Shown here in pieces: positions 24,109 to 63,319 of a DNA stretch of 64,000 bases. Position 1 is the first letter of the stretch. Every line of letters begins with the position of its first letter. This stretch comes from Corbicula japonica. Taxonomy: Eukaryota; Mollusca; Bivalvia; Venerida; Cyrenidae. The notes below the pieces were generated by a model. It was not told where the DNA came from. It worked only from the letters and a program-made list of their open reading frames with translations, and ran no database searches. The position numbers were made by a program, and so were the translations under genes. The DNA is taken from NCBI GenBank assembly GCA_038501625.1, contig JAZAYU010000204.1, forward strand, positions 183,501 through 247,500. The letters are read 5' to 3'.

Positions 24109-26706
24109 GGTAGTTCGCGCCAATGGCCGAAAAACGACGTCAAAAAAATGAAAATTAAAATAGACACATGAAACTTTGCATAAAGTCGTAAAAATCATTT
24201 TCCTGTTGCCTGGTTACCAAATTTTGGGAATGACGTCACGCCCTTTCGAATCAGACTCGCCACCTGGCGGTAGCTGCCTTTAAACGCAAGAGTTTCGCTG
24301 TAACGCGAATAACTTTGCAAACAATGGCGTTAAATCTTTTGCAAAAAGTGTTTTCGATAGAGAAACTAATTGCCTTTGTTTTCGTTATAAAATTCAAGTA
24401 AAGGTTTTCTTCACGGACATTTAAAACGACGTCAAACATTGAAAAGTCGACATTATACGCTAAAAGATTGGAGAGCGATCTAAACGTAAGCTAATTTTTC
24501 TCGAAAACGGTGTGGTAGAAGTTTTTCATTCTTTCAAAAAATGTTTTTAAACGTATATGAAATCGAATTAAAAAATAAAAACGATAGGTCATCGGTCTAG
24601 ATTTTATATAATGTTTCGTTAAAAATACGCAGCACGTCGCAAAAAATAACGTTTTTACCGCGACGTTCAGAAATTCCAACTAAATGTTGTTTCATGTAAA
24701 AGTATTGAGTCAGTCATATATACACCTCAAAATCATTTAAGGTCCATTATATACTGATGTTTTTTTTTAAATTACGTAGTGATAATCTTTTGAATGTTTC
24801 TTTAAAATGTTGATTTATAAGCAAGTCATATAGCGTATAAAATGTGCGATCTTATTAGATCTAAACGTATTTTAGCCCGCTTTTTTTTCAATAAAATCAT
24901 TCAATAATGATGGTCCTTTTTGAAGTGTTGTTATGAATTTTAAATTTAAGCGCTTACAATTGAAATAAAACTATTGATCGCACGGGGGATAAATCAAAAT
25001 TATTGTTGAAAGCATTATTTTTCAAGTTATGAATTCCAAATTTTGAAATTTAAATGTTTCAATACTCCTAAACTTCTTAAATTTGATTTATATTTAATGC
25101 GAATAAAACTCATTTGCATTTAACGGTTTGTGGTTCTTCCAGTTGACATTTTGAAACCACTTAAACAAACAAACAAGACAAATGGGGTGGGGGACTATGA
25201 ACTTTATTCATAATTATGTTCCAATACTTAAATTATTAAAACAAACGTGCTCATATACTGTGGTATCATTATATTCCACACATGTTAAAATAAGCTTATT
25301 TCGCGCTAGGATAAATGAGCGAATTTAAACCCCTACAAAAATATAATATTTAATATATATCTAAAAAAATTAAATCATTTGATGGATAGACGATTTAATG
25401 AACCACTCTGGGAGCGTTTTGATGTCACAAAGGTAGCACGAAGATAAATCCGTGAATCACGAAATATTAATAAATTATCTATATGTTTTATATGTGACTT
25501 GAACTTTTCTTCAGTTATCAGTATTCAAGCCTGCTTATGATGTATAATGAAACTTTTCCGTGAAGTAGCATTTGAACATGCTGCGGCTGTTCATCATGTC
25601 TTTTTTTTTCAACACTACGGTATGGAGAACATAAAAGAAGACAGTAGATAAGTAGACAAGTCAGTGTACAAATAAATAGTATCATATCCGCTCGCTACAG
25701 GCATGCCTTTCCAATGTAAATAAATAGATTCTGTGCTTGTGCGGGTCCCCATCTACCTTTGTAGATAGAATAGAGAATTAAATTTTGGTTAATTCTGCGT
25801 TAGATTTAACACGGCCTGAGCGATAGTATTTGTGAGCGCTTAAATTTGAAATCTTAAATTTAAAATTCATAAATATTCTTTTAAATAGGAACATCAGAAT
25901 TAATTGACTTACAAAAAAGTGTTGGAGATACGTTCAGATCTAAATTAAATATGATCGTTTATTTAATACGCTGTATTGCTTGTTAAAGAAACAAAATTTT
26001 AAAGTAATATTTAAAAATGAACCACTACGCATATTTAAAAATAAACATCCGTTTTAGTGAACCTAAATTTTTTTTAAAGAAAATATGCCGTGGACAACTG
26101 TCTCAATATGCATACATGAAACAAACATTTACTAGTTGGAATTTCTGAACGTCGCGGAAAAAACGTTATTTTTTGGCGACGTACTGCGTATTTTTAACGA
26201 AAAAATATAGAAAATCTAGACCGATGACCTATCGTTTTTATTTTTTAATTCGATTTCGTATACGTTCAACAAAATTTTGTGAAAGACTGAAAAACTTCTA
26301 CCACACCGTTTTCGAGAAAAATTAGCTTAAGTTAAGATCGCGCTCCAATTTTTAAGCGTAAAATGTCGACTTTTCGGTGTTTGATGTCGTTTTAAATGTC
26401 CGTGAAGTAAACCATTATTTGAATTTTATAACGAAAACGTATGCAATTAGTTTCTCTATCGGAAACACTTTTTGCAAAAGATTAAACGCCATTGTTTGCA
26501 AAGTTATTCACGTTACAGTGGAACGCTTGCGTTTAAAGACAGCTACCGCCAGGTGGCGCGTCTGATTCGAAAGGGCGCGACGTCATTCCCAAAATTCGGT
26601 AACCAGGCAACAGGAAAATGATTTTTACGATGTTATTCATAGTTTCAAGTGTCTATTTTAATTTTCATTTTTTGACGTCGTTTTTCGGCCATGGGCGCGA
26701 ACTACC
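24109..26706. mobile_element. 2.6-kb foldback element flanked by TTAA
   Basis: Ends are GGTAGTTCGCGCC and its inverse GGCGCGAACTACC, each bordered by TTAA (24105-24108 and 26707-26710), the target duplication of piggyBac-type transposases. The inverted arms are very long: about 24109-24990 matches the inverse of 25815-26706 with substitutions and small indels, around a ~0.8-kb unpaired centre. Mirror ORFs of 62 codons occur at matching positions in both arms (24251-24439 minus, 26377-26565 plus) because the arms are inverse copies. No transposase is present. Confidence 0.75.
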
Positions 26707-26710
26707 TTAA

Positions 26711-28095
26711 ATAACCACAAGTACTTATAACTCTCGCTTCGCAGAGTCCCTGGCCGGGAAGTGATATAGATATTGGACCGTTTATTTGAATAATAAAAAC
26801 TGTACTTAAATGATTGTTGAGATTACTTGGATTTGCAATCTGTTAACCATTACACGTTGATATATTGTCATAGGTCCCAAGATTATCAAACAGAGAACGG
26901 AGACCACAATAATATTATAATTATTTAAATCTCGAGGAACTAATTTGCTGCAAAATGAAACTTGTCTCAGAATTGAAATGAAACTGGTTTGGTATTGAAG
27001 CCGGCTTATTGCTGATGAACCCTCGCTTCTATCCAGCATCTTTGTAATACAGTGTTGTACATTGTAAATATTTTGGATAGAAGGTTTGGTAATGAACCAC
27101 GATTGTTGTTCTGTTCCAGGCAAAACTGTTTGTCCTCTCATAACAATTTGACGACATTGATAAACTTCGTCCAAATAAGAAACACAAAACCTTTTTTCTT
27201 TTATTTTCCCAGGAGTAGTATAGTGAACATAAAAAAATATATTTTTTCACATTTGCAAAAGAACTTCTAAAATGCCAGCATTTCGTCTGGCTTATATGTG
27301 TATAAAACGATATTATCTGAATCAGAATAATTGTCTAACAGTTGAATTAATCGGGTAGTGAGCAGCACGATGTAATACCCTACATCTCACACACATCTGT
27401 AATGGACCCTTCATATGCTGAGCAAGTGCAAGATTAGACCCCAATTCAACCATACAGTGACTCTAACCACAAACCTATGCAGGAAAAGGATTTACATCAC
27501 TGCATTTAATACAAGTTAGATTAAATAGAACCCCCTAATGTTATAAAGGGGGCCTGGTATAAACTAAAGCTTTCCATCAGTCAGTTTCTCAAAGTAGGCA
27601 TTATTTAACACAATCAGACAACCCGAATCAGAGAACTGGTTCCATTCTGAGCTGTCTAATATTGGAACCAGTACAATACTTTGCACAATAATGTTTCATT
27701 AAGATCGTTCAGTAAATGTGGAGTGGTGGAACAACACCATGTGCTCAGTCACAGACTGGAGGGGCATTTACTGGGAATAACAAACAAAATATCAGGATAA
27801 CAAACCATTATAATAGTAGTAGTGTATTACTGTACACCTTTTATATAAAGATGTTAATGGGCTAAGCAACAATGGTTCTAATTTATTGCCAGTCAGTGCG
27901 GCAACTCTCTTTATAATTTTCAATAAAAATGAACTTAATTTACGTGTAAGGATTTCATAAATAACCAGTCTTTAAAACTTAAAACGCACGCAGCCTTTTG
28001 ATGTGTTTTAAAATGGCAACTTCAATGTGTCAAATATTAGTCCCCCTACAATAAAATTATCCCTTTACACCATTATAAACCTGCTGTATCACATG
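26711..28095. other. no gene seen
   Basis: AT-rich DNA. Overlapping short ORFs on both strands at 26806-27270 have no recognisable motif. Confidence 0.4.
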
Positions 28096-28240
28096 TGTGA
28101 ACAGTGTAGATCAAGACTAGCAGTGTCTGATCAGGATCTGCAGCGGTCCCTTTTAAATTCATAAGGTTATTTCTGACCAAGAAGTGAACAGTGTAGATCC
28201 TGATGTGTCAGCTGATCTGGATCTACATATGCCTACATGC
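28096..28240. repeat. GATCCAGATCAGC palindromic repeat, copy 1
   Basis: Carries GTGAACAGTGTAGATC, a TCTGACCAAGAAGTGAACAG centre and an inverted GCTGATCTGGATCTACA end. It lies downstream of AK2. Same family as copies near 28.8, 33.1, 34.7 and 47.4 kb. Confidence 0.65.
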
Positions 28241-28336
28241 AATAAAATGCTTATACATATATAGAGTAAAGGGTTATAGAACAATTAATGATACCATTCA
28301 ACATGAACTGAAGAAATACACTGGACAAAATATTTC

Positions 28337-28381
28337 TTTATTGTATAAAACATAAATCACATAATTATATCAAAGTTTATT
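28337..28381 (-). terminator. candidate AK2 poly(A) signals
   Basis: On the minus strand AATAAA occurs at 28381-28376 and again at 28342-28337, about 0.9 kb past the AK2 stop. I saw no earlier AATAAA in the 3' flank. This would give a ~0.9-kb 3'UTR containing one GATCCAGATCAGC repeat. Confidence 0.35.
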
Positions 28382-28752
28382 GTCAACAATTCTTGTAGAG
28401 CCTATCTTCTAATTGATTTACTCGTACAAAAAAGTCTGATCCAAAAACCATTAACATTGTAAGAATATAAACATAGAACAACTTCTCTGTCATTTGGAGT
28501 AAGCAGTGGACAGTTTTGGAATGTCAATTCTATCATTAATGTTCAAACTATAAATGTTAATATTTGGTGATTCATGTATCTATACTCCAATAGAATGTGT
28601 CAACTTTGTTTTTGGTGATTTTTCATTAACTGCTTTTCTCAATGCCTAAATATTTGGTATCAAAATTGAGATAAGGTCATTAAAATTCTATAGTAAAACT
28701 AACTTTGATAACAAATATTTAGATATTAGACCTTCTCTCCATATATACACCT

Positions 28753-28935
28753 TTATGGCATGAACGAACAATGTAGATTCAGATCAGCCAGCACATATGT
28801 GCTGTCTTATCAGGATCTGCACTATTTGCTTCTAGATTCATTAGGTTATTTCTGACCAAGATGCGACCAGTGTAGATCCAGATCAGATAGCTCAGATGTG
28901 TAAGCTGATCTGGATCTACACAGGTTGCACATGCG
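28753..28935. repeat. GATCCAGATCAGC palindromic repeat, copy 2
   Basis: Contains GATTCAGATCAGCCAGCACA, TCTGACCAAGATGCGACCAG and AGCTGATCTGGATCTACACA. It lies in the probable AK2 3'UTR. Confidence 0.7.
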
Positions 28936-29258
28936 TAAAATATGTTAGTATGGAGTAAAGAATTCAGAAAAGCAGTAATGAAAAATCACCAAAAATAAAG
29001 TGCACACTTTCTTTTGGAATAGAGTATATATATGCCTCCTGGCATTTGGTACTTTATGACCTGATAACTGAGGTAAGATAACCGTTTTTCAAGAATGGCA
29101 CATCTCGAAGGCAACTATATTGATAAAACATACTTTGGTCTGCACATTCAATGTTTTTTAGGGCTTTGTGCAAATCTGAAGTATCTTCCTTCTAAATATA
29201 TATCAGATAGAGCAGCTTTGCACCAAGGCCTTCATTTCTGATTTTTTATATTGTTAAA

Positions 29259-57006
<27,748 letters not shown>

Positions 57007-57084
57007 GACTGTCAATGTTTAATAGTGATGATAATGATCCCGTGACGTGACAGAATATCGAGATACCGGTGACCGAGGACGTGG

Positions 57085-57092
57085 TGACGTCA
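57085..57092. promoter_or_regulatory. CRE-like TGACGTCA upstream of AK2
   Basis: A perfect palindromic CRE/ATF consensus 79 bp upstream of the AK2 ATG, with a half-similar GTGACGTGACAG at 57041-57052. Position fits a proximal promoter, but an 8-bp match is weak evidence alone. Confidence 0.3.
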
Positions 57093-58152
57093 AACTTGAT
57101 ACACGTGAATAAAAAACGCAAATTTTAATCGAGTGTAATAGACTCTTAAGTTCATTGAGTACCCGCCCATTTAGCTTTGCAATGCTATTAGTTCTTATGT
57201 TTTTTATGTTTGTGTGCTTAAATTGCATGAAATATTGTTGAGCTGAGACAACTTGTTCCTGTGTGTTCATATGAGAACTTGTTGGAGCAAGTACAAGATA
57301 CAATATCAAGATACAAGAAACTTTATTTAAAGTCAGTTTGATATACATAAGAAACATAAGCATAGAAGCTATTATCCGACTAAAACAAAGTACCCCTAAC
57401 TATCAACGATAACAGCTAAAAAAGAAGGACATTGTTAAGCATTATTAGACTTACAGTTAAAAGTAATCTAAGCTATAGCATATAATAAAACACTCATAAG
57501 AGTAGTAAGCAATGAATAAGAGCGCATTAGGGTTAAGACAAATAATTTACTAGAAAATAAAATAAGAATAAAAGGTTGTAGTATTGGCATTTAAACAAAC
57601 GTAATATATGGCTGGCAGCACATCTTAAAACCACTATTAGTAAAATATATATATACATATATAGCACCATAAGCACATAATCACGCATAAGAAAAAAGTA
57701 TCACAAAGAGAGCATACAATATTTAAGAAACAAAATGACAATGCAGTACAAAGAACAAAAGCTTACACAAAGGTACATTCTATGACAAATATTTACACAA
57801 AAGCATAAGACATGTTGTAGCAGCATAAAACTTTCTGGATTTCGCACATAAAAAGTGGCTTGAGCATGCAACAAGAAATATCTTTAAAAAAGATAAACGG
57901 CGTTGATGGAAAAGATTTTTATATATAAGAAAGAAAGAAATAAAGACCGTGCAAAAATTTCGTCTGGTGATAATACGTCGATTAAAGAAAAATGTCTAAC
58001 ATTAACTGTACATTCAGTTTCAATAAAATACCTCTTGTAGAGTTAGCACTAATGATGAATAAATGTCATTAAAATACAATAAATGAAAATAATAACAACT
58101 TGTTACAAGAGCGAAATATTTCAACTTTTACGTAAATTAACTTTAAAAGAAA
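57093..58152. other. AK2 upstream region, no gene seen
   Basis: AT-rich. At 57290-57330 ACAAGATACAATATCAAGAT-type short direct repeats precede TTTATTTAAAG, which could be the 3' tail of a non-LTR retrotransposon. Nothing firmer is visible. Confidence 0.35.
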
Positions 58153-58222
58153 GTGTCCCTCCCGAGTATTGAACCAGGGGCCTCCGCTTGAGAGGCGAGT
58201 GTGATAACCACTACACCAAGGC
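58153..58222 (-). repeat. tRNA-Glu(CTC)-like relic
   Basis: On the minus strand: TGGTGTAGTGGTTATCAC (D-arm and A-box), CTCGC-CTCTCAA-GCGG (anticodon arm, CTC in the loop) and CCTGGTTCAATAC (T-arm and B-box). The acceptor ends do not pair and the T-stem has mismatches, so it is probably a tRNA-derived repeat. Confidence 0.45.
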
Positions 58223-58671
58223 GTTTTCAATATCTGGACTTGAAATTAACAATCAGTATCAAAGGAACTAGAAAGGAACCAGTAAGAACCAGAAATATCT
58301 GCACTTCTCTGTCGTTTTACACTGTGTATTGTACTCGAGTGTTTACCTGACACCTATGAATATTCCAAATAAAATCGTATTTAAGCCATCAACTGACTTA
58401 ACTGGTTATTTATACCGTTATTATCTTTTTCTCCAATACAATTAACGCTTTTTAAAACGAAAATGCCCGAACATATAAGCGCCAGGTAAATACTTACACA
58501 CAGTATAAAAATCGTTACGGTAATCATAAGCAAGACCCACTAATAACCAATCAAAATAATCTATTTGATTTTCCCGCTGCATAATAACTTTTATTTACAA
58601 TATTTCATTGGTCGAAAAACTAGGTCAAAAGTGAGCTTAGACAGCTAACGCCGAAAAAAGAAGCTAAAACA
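58223..58671. other. no gene seen
   Basis: AT-rich spacer without recognised structure. Confidence 0.4.
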
Positions 58672-58793
58672 ACAAATAGAAGTGTGAGGTTGGTGCACCA
58701 TAGAACCTGGTTTTAACCCTCGGTGGCAAATTGTTTAGCCAATGACAGTTCCAAGGCGGTAACCCCTGGTGTTCTCACTTTCGTTATTTGTTT
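58672..58793. mobile_element. ~122-bp MITE candidate
   Basis: ACAAATAGAAGTGTGAGG at the left is imperfectly inverse to CTCACTTTCGTTATTTGT at the right. GGTGCACCAT...ACCTGG and CCCCTGGTGTTC form inner arms around CAAATTGTTTAGCCAATGAC. The boundaries rest only on this imperfect palindrome. Confidence 0.4.
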
Positions 58794-59484
58794 GTGGCGT
58801 CTGTTTTGAAACTGATTATTGTTATTCCATGCACTTTTCTCCTCTCTACTTTATGGCTGTATTGGTAGGCTGTGTCTTCTGGATGTGGCCATTCCTGATT
58901 AATATGCATATTTCACATTTTTAAAGGGGGAATTCCTGACAATTTGAAATAAATATAGAGCATTGCGAAGATCTACTAATTTTCTTCACATCAGTGAAAG
59001 AATTTGAAAATCAGACCACGATTTTAGTTTAGACAACTAAACAACGGCTTTCCTGAATGTCAGTTGGTGTAAAATGTCTGATGCGATAGAATCCATTATT
59101 TGTTAATTGTAAACAAAAGCAATGAAGTCAGTATAACTTTTATGCTGAATTGCTTGCAAAAAAAATTAACATCACTTAAAATTAACACGAATACTTCCAT
59201 ATTAATAGAGAACGAGACAAACTGGTAAACGGAGATTAACGCATTTCAGAATCTATGCGAAGTAGTCACACAATTCGATTTTACCGATACAGCATGAATA
59301 CAGTAAATTGTAAAAGTAAAAATGTCAAAGTTTACTTTGAAGAATACCTGGATCTTTGGGTTCAATAGAGGAATATAACAAAATTCATAATCTTCCCAAA
59401 GATTATGCGTTTACATGAGAGGCGGTAGCAAAAATATACACAAATTATACACAATAAATTTGCAAATGTATGGCATGCGTATTC

Positions 59485-59560
59485 GTGAAGTGAATGGTTA
59501 GGACCACTGCCTTGTAATCCGTTGGGCCGAGGTTCGAAACCTTATCAATGAAATTTGTTT
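59485..59560 (+). repeat. tRNA-Thr(TGT)-like relic
   Basis: AATGGTTAGGACCAC resembles a D-arm, GCCTTGTAATCC an anticodon loop with TGT, and GAGGTTCGAAACC is a B-box consensus. The acceptor stem is not formed. Likely a SINE head or pseudogene. Confidence 0.4.
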
Positions 59561-60141
59561 CCACCCCAGTCTGTTTTTTATAAACTGTTACTTAAAAAAA
59601 GGATTTTATTCTTGCTCAATTTGTTAATATGTTCAGTATGCACTCTTATCACTTTCTCACGTTTTGGTCCTATATGCCAAAGACCTTCGTCAGTCTGATT
59701 AAGCTGAAAATACTCTAAAAGTTTCACAATTTCTTATTGTTAAATCTACCGTCACTGAACCAGGACCTATAATTATTGAGTGTGCTGTATACGATATGCA
59801 GTTTTTGCTGCAATCAAACATATTAATGACGGAAAGCTTCTACTTTCTACATACACAAATGTCTTCAAAACGTTGCAGTTTCCTAAAGAGCTATTGCTAT
59901 GATTGAAAAAGCATTATAATGTAGTTAGCTGCTTAGTTCAAGGATCTGTTTGTAAGGTTTTGGTAAATACCTCTCTATACCAAACCATGGCAAGCTTACA
60001 CCAAAACAGTGCTACAAACACAAAATGTGGTATACTGTTAATACAAGCTTCGCAAGTTCAGTTACTTGTTGTTCTTTCCTGTAATTAAGCAAACTCCGAA
60101 CGCAACACTAGATATCTTACAAATGCCGTCGGTCATAAGGT
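59561..60141. other. no gene seen
   Basis: AT-rich 3' flank of the NACHT gene. A 61-codon ORF at 59903-60088 has no motif. Confidence 0.4.
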
Positions 60142-60147
60142 TTTATT
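60142..60147 (-). terminator. candidate poly(A) signal of the NACHT gene
   Basis: AATAAA on the minus strand, about 165 bp past the stop codon at 60313-60315. Confidence 0.4.
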
Positions 60148-60312
60148 CCAGCCATAACGTTCAGCCTTCCAGACAAAACATAGCTTGTCCGCGTGTGACA
60201 TGCACTTAAATGCGACACTGCATATGAGAATCATGGGACTAGGTTTTCTGTGCATGAATGAAGCAATAAGCTTAACCTTTTCGCTGGTTTTCTGTACTTT
60301 CAGTACTTGTTA

Positions 60313-63069
60313 TTACACGGCCTTGTTCAAAGTCAGTGAAGCCGACCTGTCGATTCTTACATCTGGTAATAGTGATAATAAAGGCGTTGACCTGATCCCG
60401 TTCACAATAATCTCCCATTCCTCCCTGGATGGTCCTTGACAGTGCTCTAATTCCACCGTGACCGGATGTTGCAGCTGGCCGATACTGAGCAACAGTTCTC
60501 TCCAATCCTGGGATGTCATTGTAATGTGCGAGAGTTTAACGGTGATACTCCGTGGTAGCTGGCCGGCACTAAGGAACAGTTCTATGCACGAAGAAGACGA
60601 CATTGTGACCTCTGCTAGCTCTATACGTTCAAGTTTTGTCATTGCTGGTGAGAAGCGCGGTATGGCGTCACTAATATCGATATTCTCAAGTCCAAAATAC
60701 TGTAGCTGAGTTAATGTAGGAATGGTTATTTTCATCTCCTGACAGGATGTCATCAAACATAACATTAGTATTGATAGTACCGGTGCTCCACGTAGATCTT
60801 GCCACAATGTTTCACTGGCGCTGGCCTTCAAGTTCTCTCCCTGCGGCCTGAACTCGAGCTTTTCCAGGCATTCCACGTTAACGCGTAGCTCAGTACATTG
60901 TACTATGTGAAGATGCAGCGTCTTCAGCTTGTTCAGACGACGTAGGTCAAGCGTGACGTCACAATCACTGTACGGGTACTCGTGGTCTGAGCAACCTATG
61001 AACTCCAGCCTGAGCTGTGTCAGTGTTGTGGTCTGGCAGATATAAGCATAGAGACATTTATAGTTATCGTGTGACACGTCAACTCCATTAAGATACAATG
61101 ACTGTAAGAATGGCAGTCCTGTGAGTGCCGTTATACTGATACTGGACAGAGAACTATATTCTGGAGATATTGTCCGTGATAGTGTCAGGCATTTCAATGT
61201 ACGGGCTGATTCGGTGAGGATGTCAGCCAGCCATACTGGTTCCTTGCAACAGTCTTCTACTCTCAATGTCTGTAGGGAAGTGAACACACCAGGATCGAGG
61301 GACTGTATAAACACAACAGGAAACTGGGAGAGCATGAATGCTACTATCTTCTCGTTAAATGATACCTGTGGAGATGTCCCGTTACTGTCATTAATTTGCT
61401 TCAAAGCTGTTAAATCGTATGTAAGTCTGTGTTTATCAAGCACGAAATAAAGAGGAATGGGGCAACTGTCATTTCCATTTCTTAAACTTTCTTGCAAACA
61501 CTCTAACTGCATCGACTGATAAGACTTCATTGTTTTACTATCAACGCTATAATATGGGTCATCATCATCAACAATATACGTGTATGTCCTGTATCGACTT
61601 AAATAGTTGTCAAGGTCAAGGCTATTCTGAAGCTCATCGGAAATACATGTATATATTTCTGGATTCATACCGCAGACGAAAACGAACAGATTTCCCATTT
61701 CTAATATGCTTGAAAGCGATGAACAAATTTCAAGAATAGTTAACTTTATAGTTTCGGTGTTCCATTCAGACGTAATGTACAAGGCAGCCAAAAATTCCTG
61801 TATAGACTTGTGTTGAAAGAAAACTTGATATCTCGTTCTTGAGATTATGCTTCTGTCCTTGGTTTGACTTAATAGTCCGATTTTCAGACAAAACTCGAGC
61901 TCCTCCTCTGTTAGATCTTTCAACACAGTTGTGCTTTCAATCACCAGGCTTGATTCTTTTATCTTCTGAAATAATCTATAAAACGCTAACTTCCCCAGCT
62001 TTAAAAGTAAGTTCATATACTGTTTACACAACTCGTTCTGTCTCGTACATTCTGGGACTGTAACATTATGTTCCTGGTTCCCAGTAGGAATGGTTGGTGC
62101 AGTTCCCTTTTTCAAACCTCGCTCAAGTGTTAATTCAATAGTGTTACTATAGGTTTCACATTTTGATTTGCCAATGCTAAGACCATCAAACCAGATGCAA
62201 ATTAGCTGCAGTAAGATATACGGAATAAAACGTATATCTTCGAGTTTTACCGCAGATATCTTTCTGTCAAAGTCGGTCAGATCAGGCTTTTCTGTGCCGC
62301 TGTTATCGCTCAGAAGTTTTACTGCATTTGATTTCAGTTCTTTAGACGTTGCTTCGTTGAGCTGTAAGATTTCCACATGCCGGTCGATCAGGTTTGGTGT
62401 CAGCCCTATCGTACTGATCTTCCAAGACCGTGTTGTTGTGAGGACAGTGCAATTATCGCCAGAGTTGTTGTGAGGTATTCCAGGTTTTCTCTTACACCTG
62501 CTGGGGTGCGTCCACTCATCGAGACCATCGCATACAATTAAACATGGTCTCGTCCGCAACATACTTCTGATAAAATTCTCAGAAAAACGATCCGCTCCTG
62601 GCAAACTTTGGGCTACAAACTTGATAACTAGTTCGTCGAGAAGGCAAATGTCTTCGTCCTGGAAGTTTCGTAAGTGTAATAAAAATAACAGATCAAACCG
62701 TTGTATTGTGTCTACGTCTACGAATTCGGCGACCTTTTTCTTTTTTGTCAGGTGTGGCTGACACCATGTCATAGCTACTTTTTGTGCAAAAGATGTCTTC
62801 CCATAGCCCGCGTTAGCCTCCATGTATATATTTGAATATGCTTTTTTGTCGTCTTTCAGGAACAACTGCCGGTACGAAGACACTGGCGTCTTTTCTAACG
62901 GTTTCTTTCCCTGTCCAAAGGCATTTGGTTTAATAAACGCCGACATCGGGGGCTGCACGTACAGCTCCGTTAAAGGAACGGCATGATCTTCTACAAGAGG
63001 TGAGGCAGGGATCATAGACTCGTTGGTTTTGTAGAAACGTACTAGTTCATCCTTAAATTCTGAAAGCAT
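60313..63069 (-). CDS. NACHT/NLR-like receptor, large exon
   Basis: A 918-codon open frame. Residues ~1-75 are a linker (PLVEDHAVPLTELYVQPPM) of the type that precedes NACHT in mollusc NLR-like proteins. The NACHT NTPase follows: Walker A NAGYGKTS (86-93), Walker B LIVCDGLDEW (177-186) and a TTTR sensor-1-like motif (211-214). Residues ~250-480 are a helical region ending in an FFQHKSIQEFLAALY segment, as in the winged-helix/NWD part. From ~590 to the end leucine-rich repeat-like segments occur (LKCLTLSRTI, LQSLYLNGVDV, LTQLRLEFIGC). The role is probably intracellular sensing with nucleotide-dependent oligomerisation, inferred from the family. No CARD, DEATH or TIR domain lies in this exon. 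The ATG overlaps CTTTCAG, so the exon may be spliced to an upstream exon beyond the window. Confidence 0.85.
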   Translation of the reverse strand: MLSEFKDELVRFYKTNESMIPASPLVEDHAVPLTELYVQPPMSAFIKPNAFGQGKKPLEKTPVSSYRQLFLKDDKKAYSNIYMEANAGYGKTSFAQKVAMTWCQPHLTKKKKVAEFVDVDTIQRFDLLFLLHLRNFQDEDICLLDELVIKFVAQSLPGADRFSENFIRSMLRTRPCLIVCDGLDEWTHPSRCKRKPGIPHNNSGDNCTVLTTTRSWKISTIGLTPNLIDRHVEILQLNEATSKELKSNAVKLLSDNSGTEKPDLTDFDRKISAVKLEDIRFIPYILLQLICIWFDGLSIGKSKCETYSNTIELTLERGLKKGTAPTIPTGNQEHNVTVPECTRQNELCKQYMNLLLKLGKLAFYRLFQKIKESSLVIESTTVLKDLTEEELEFCLKIGLLSQTKDRSIISRTRYQVFFQHKSIQEFLAALYITSEWNTETIKLTILEICSSLSSILEMGNLFVFVCGMNPEIYTCISDELQNSLDLDNYLSRYRTYTYIVDDDDPYYSVDSKTMKSYQSMQLECLQESLRNGNDSCPIPLYFVLDKHRLTYDLTALKQINDSNGTSPQVSFNEKIVAFMLSQFPVVFIQSLDPGVFTSLQTLRVEDCCKEPVWLADILTESARTLKCLTLSRTISPEYSSLSSISITALTGLPFLQSLYLNGVDVSHDNYKCLYAYICQTTTLTQLRLEFIGCSDHEYPYSDCDVTLDLRRLNKLKTLHLHIVQCTELRVNVECLEKLEFRPQGENLKASASETLWQDLRGAPVLSILMLCLMTSCQEMKITIPTLTQLQYFGLENIDISDAIPRFSPAMTKLERIELAEVTMSSSSCIELFLSAGQLPRSITVKLSHITMTSQDWRELLLSIGQLQHPVTVELEHCQGPSREEWEIIVNGIRSTPLLSLLPDVRIDRSASLTLNKAV

Positions 63070-63319
63070 ATATATTAATAATTCTCTTTATTCATTATTA
63101 AGACAAAATAATTGTTCTGAAAAATGTATGTTTAAGAATGAAATAATAAACATTAAACGGTTGCGATCGTATTCCTTAGTACCCTTGAACGAACACCTAA
63201 TGTTTGCCGAGTGCTGCTAATGCTACATAAAACATATGTTTTGACCCTGATTATATAACAATTCCGTGTATTCCGATCAGGGTCTACAGTGCTCTCGTAG
63301 ATTTTACAGAAATTACGAC
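63070..63319. other. 5' flank of the NACHT exon
   Basis: AT-rich. On the minus strand it reads as a plausible intron end or promoter. No further exon was recognised up to the window edge. Confidence 0.35.

Noticed and set aside
26806..27270. Overlapping ORFs on both strands (122, 73 and 72 codons)
   Set aside because: No domain, no splice context and mutual overlap on opposite strands; consistent with chance open frames.
57019..57363. 114-codon minus-strand ORF overlapping AK2 exon 1 in another frame
   Set aside because: The exon 1 frame carries the P-loop and a correct donor. This frame has no motif and is probably 5'UTR or promoter sequence.
58153..58222. Functional tRNA-Glu
   Set aside because: The acceptor stem does not pair and the T-stem has mismatches. 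The same applies to the tRNA-like segments at 741-808, 21935-22007 and 59485-59560.
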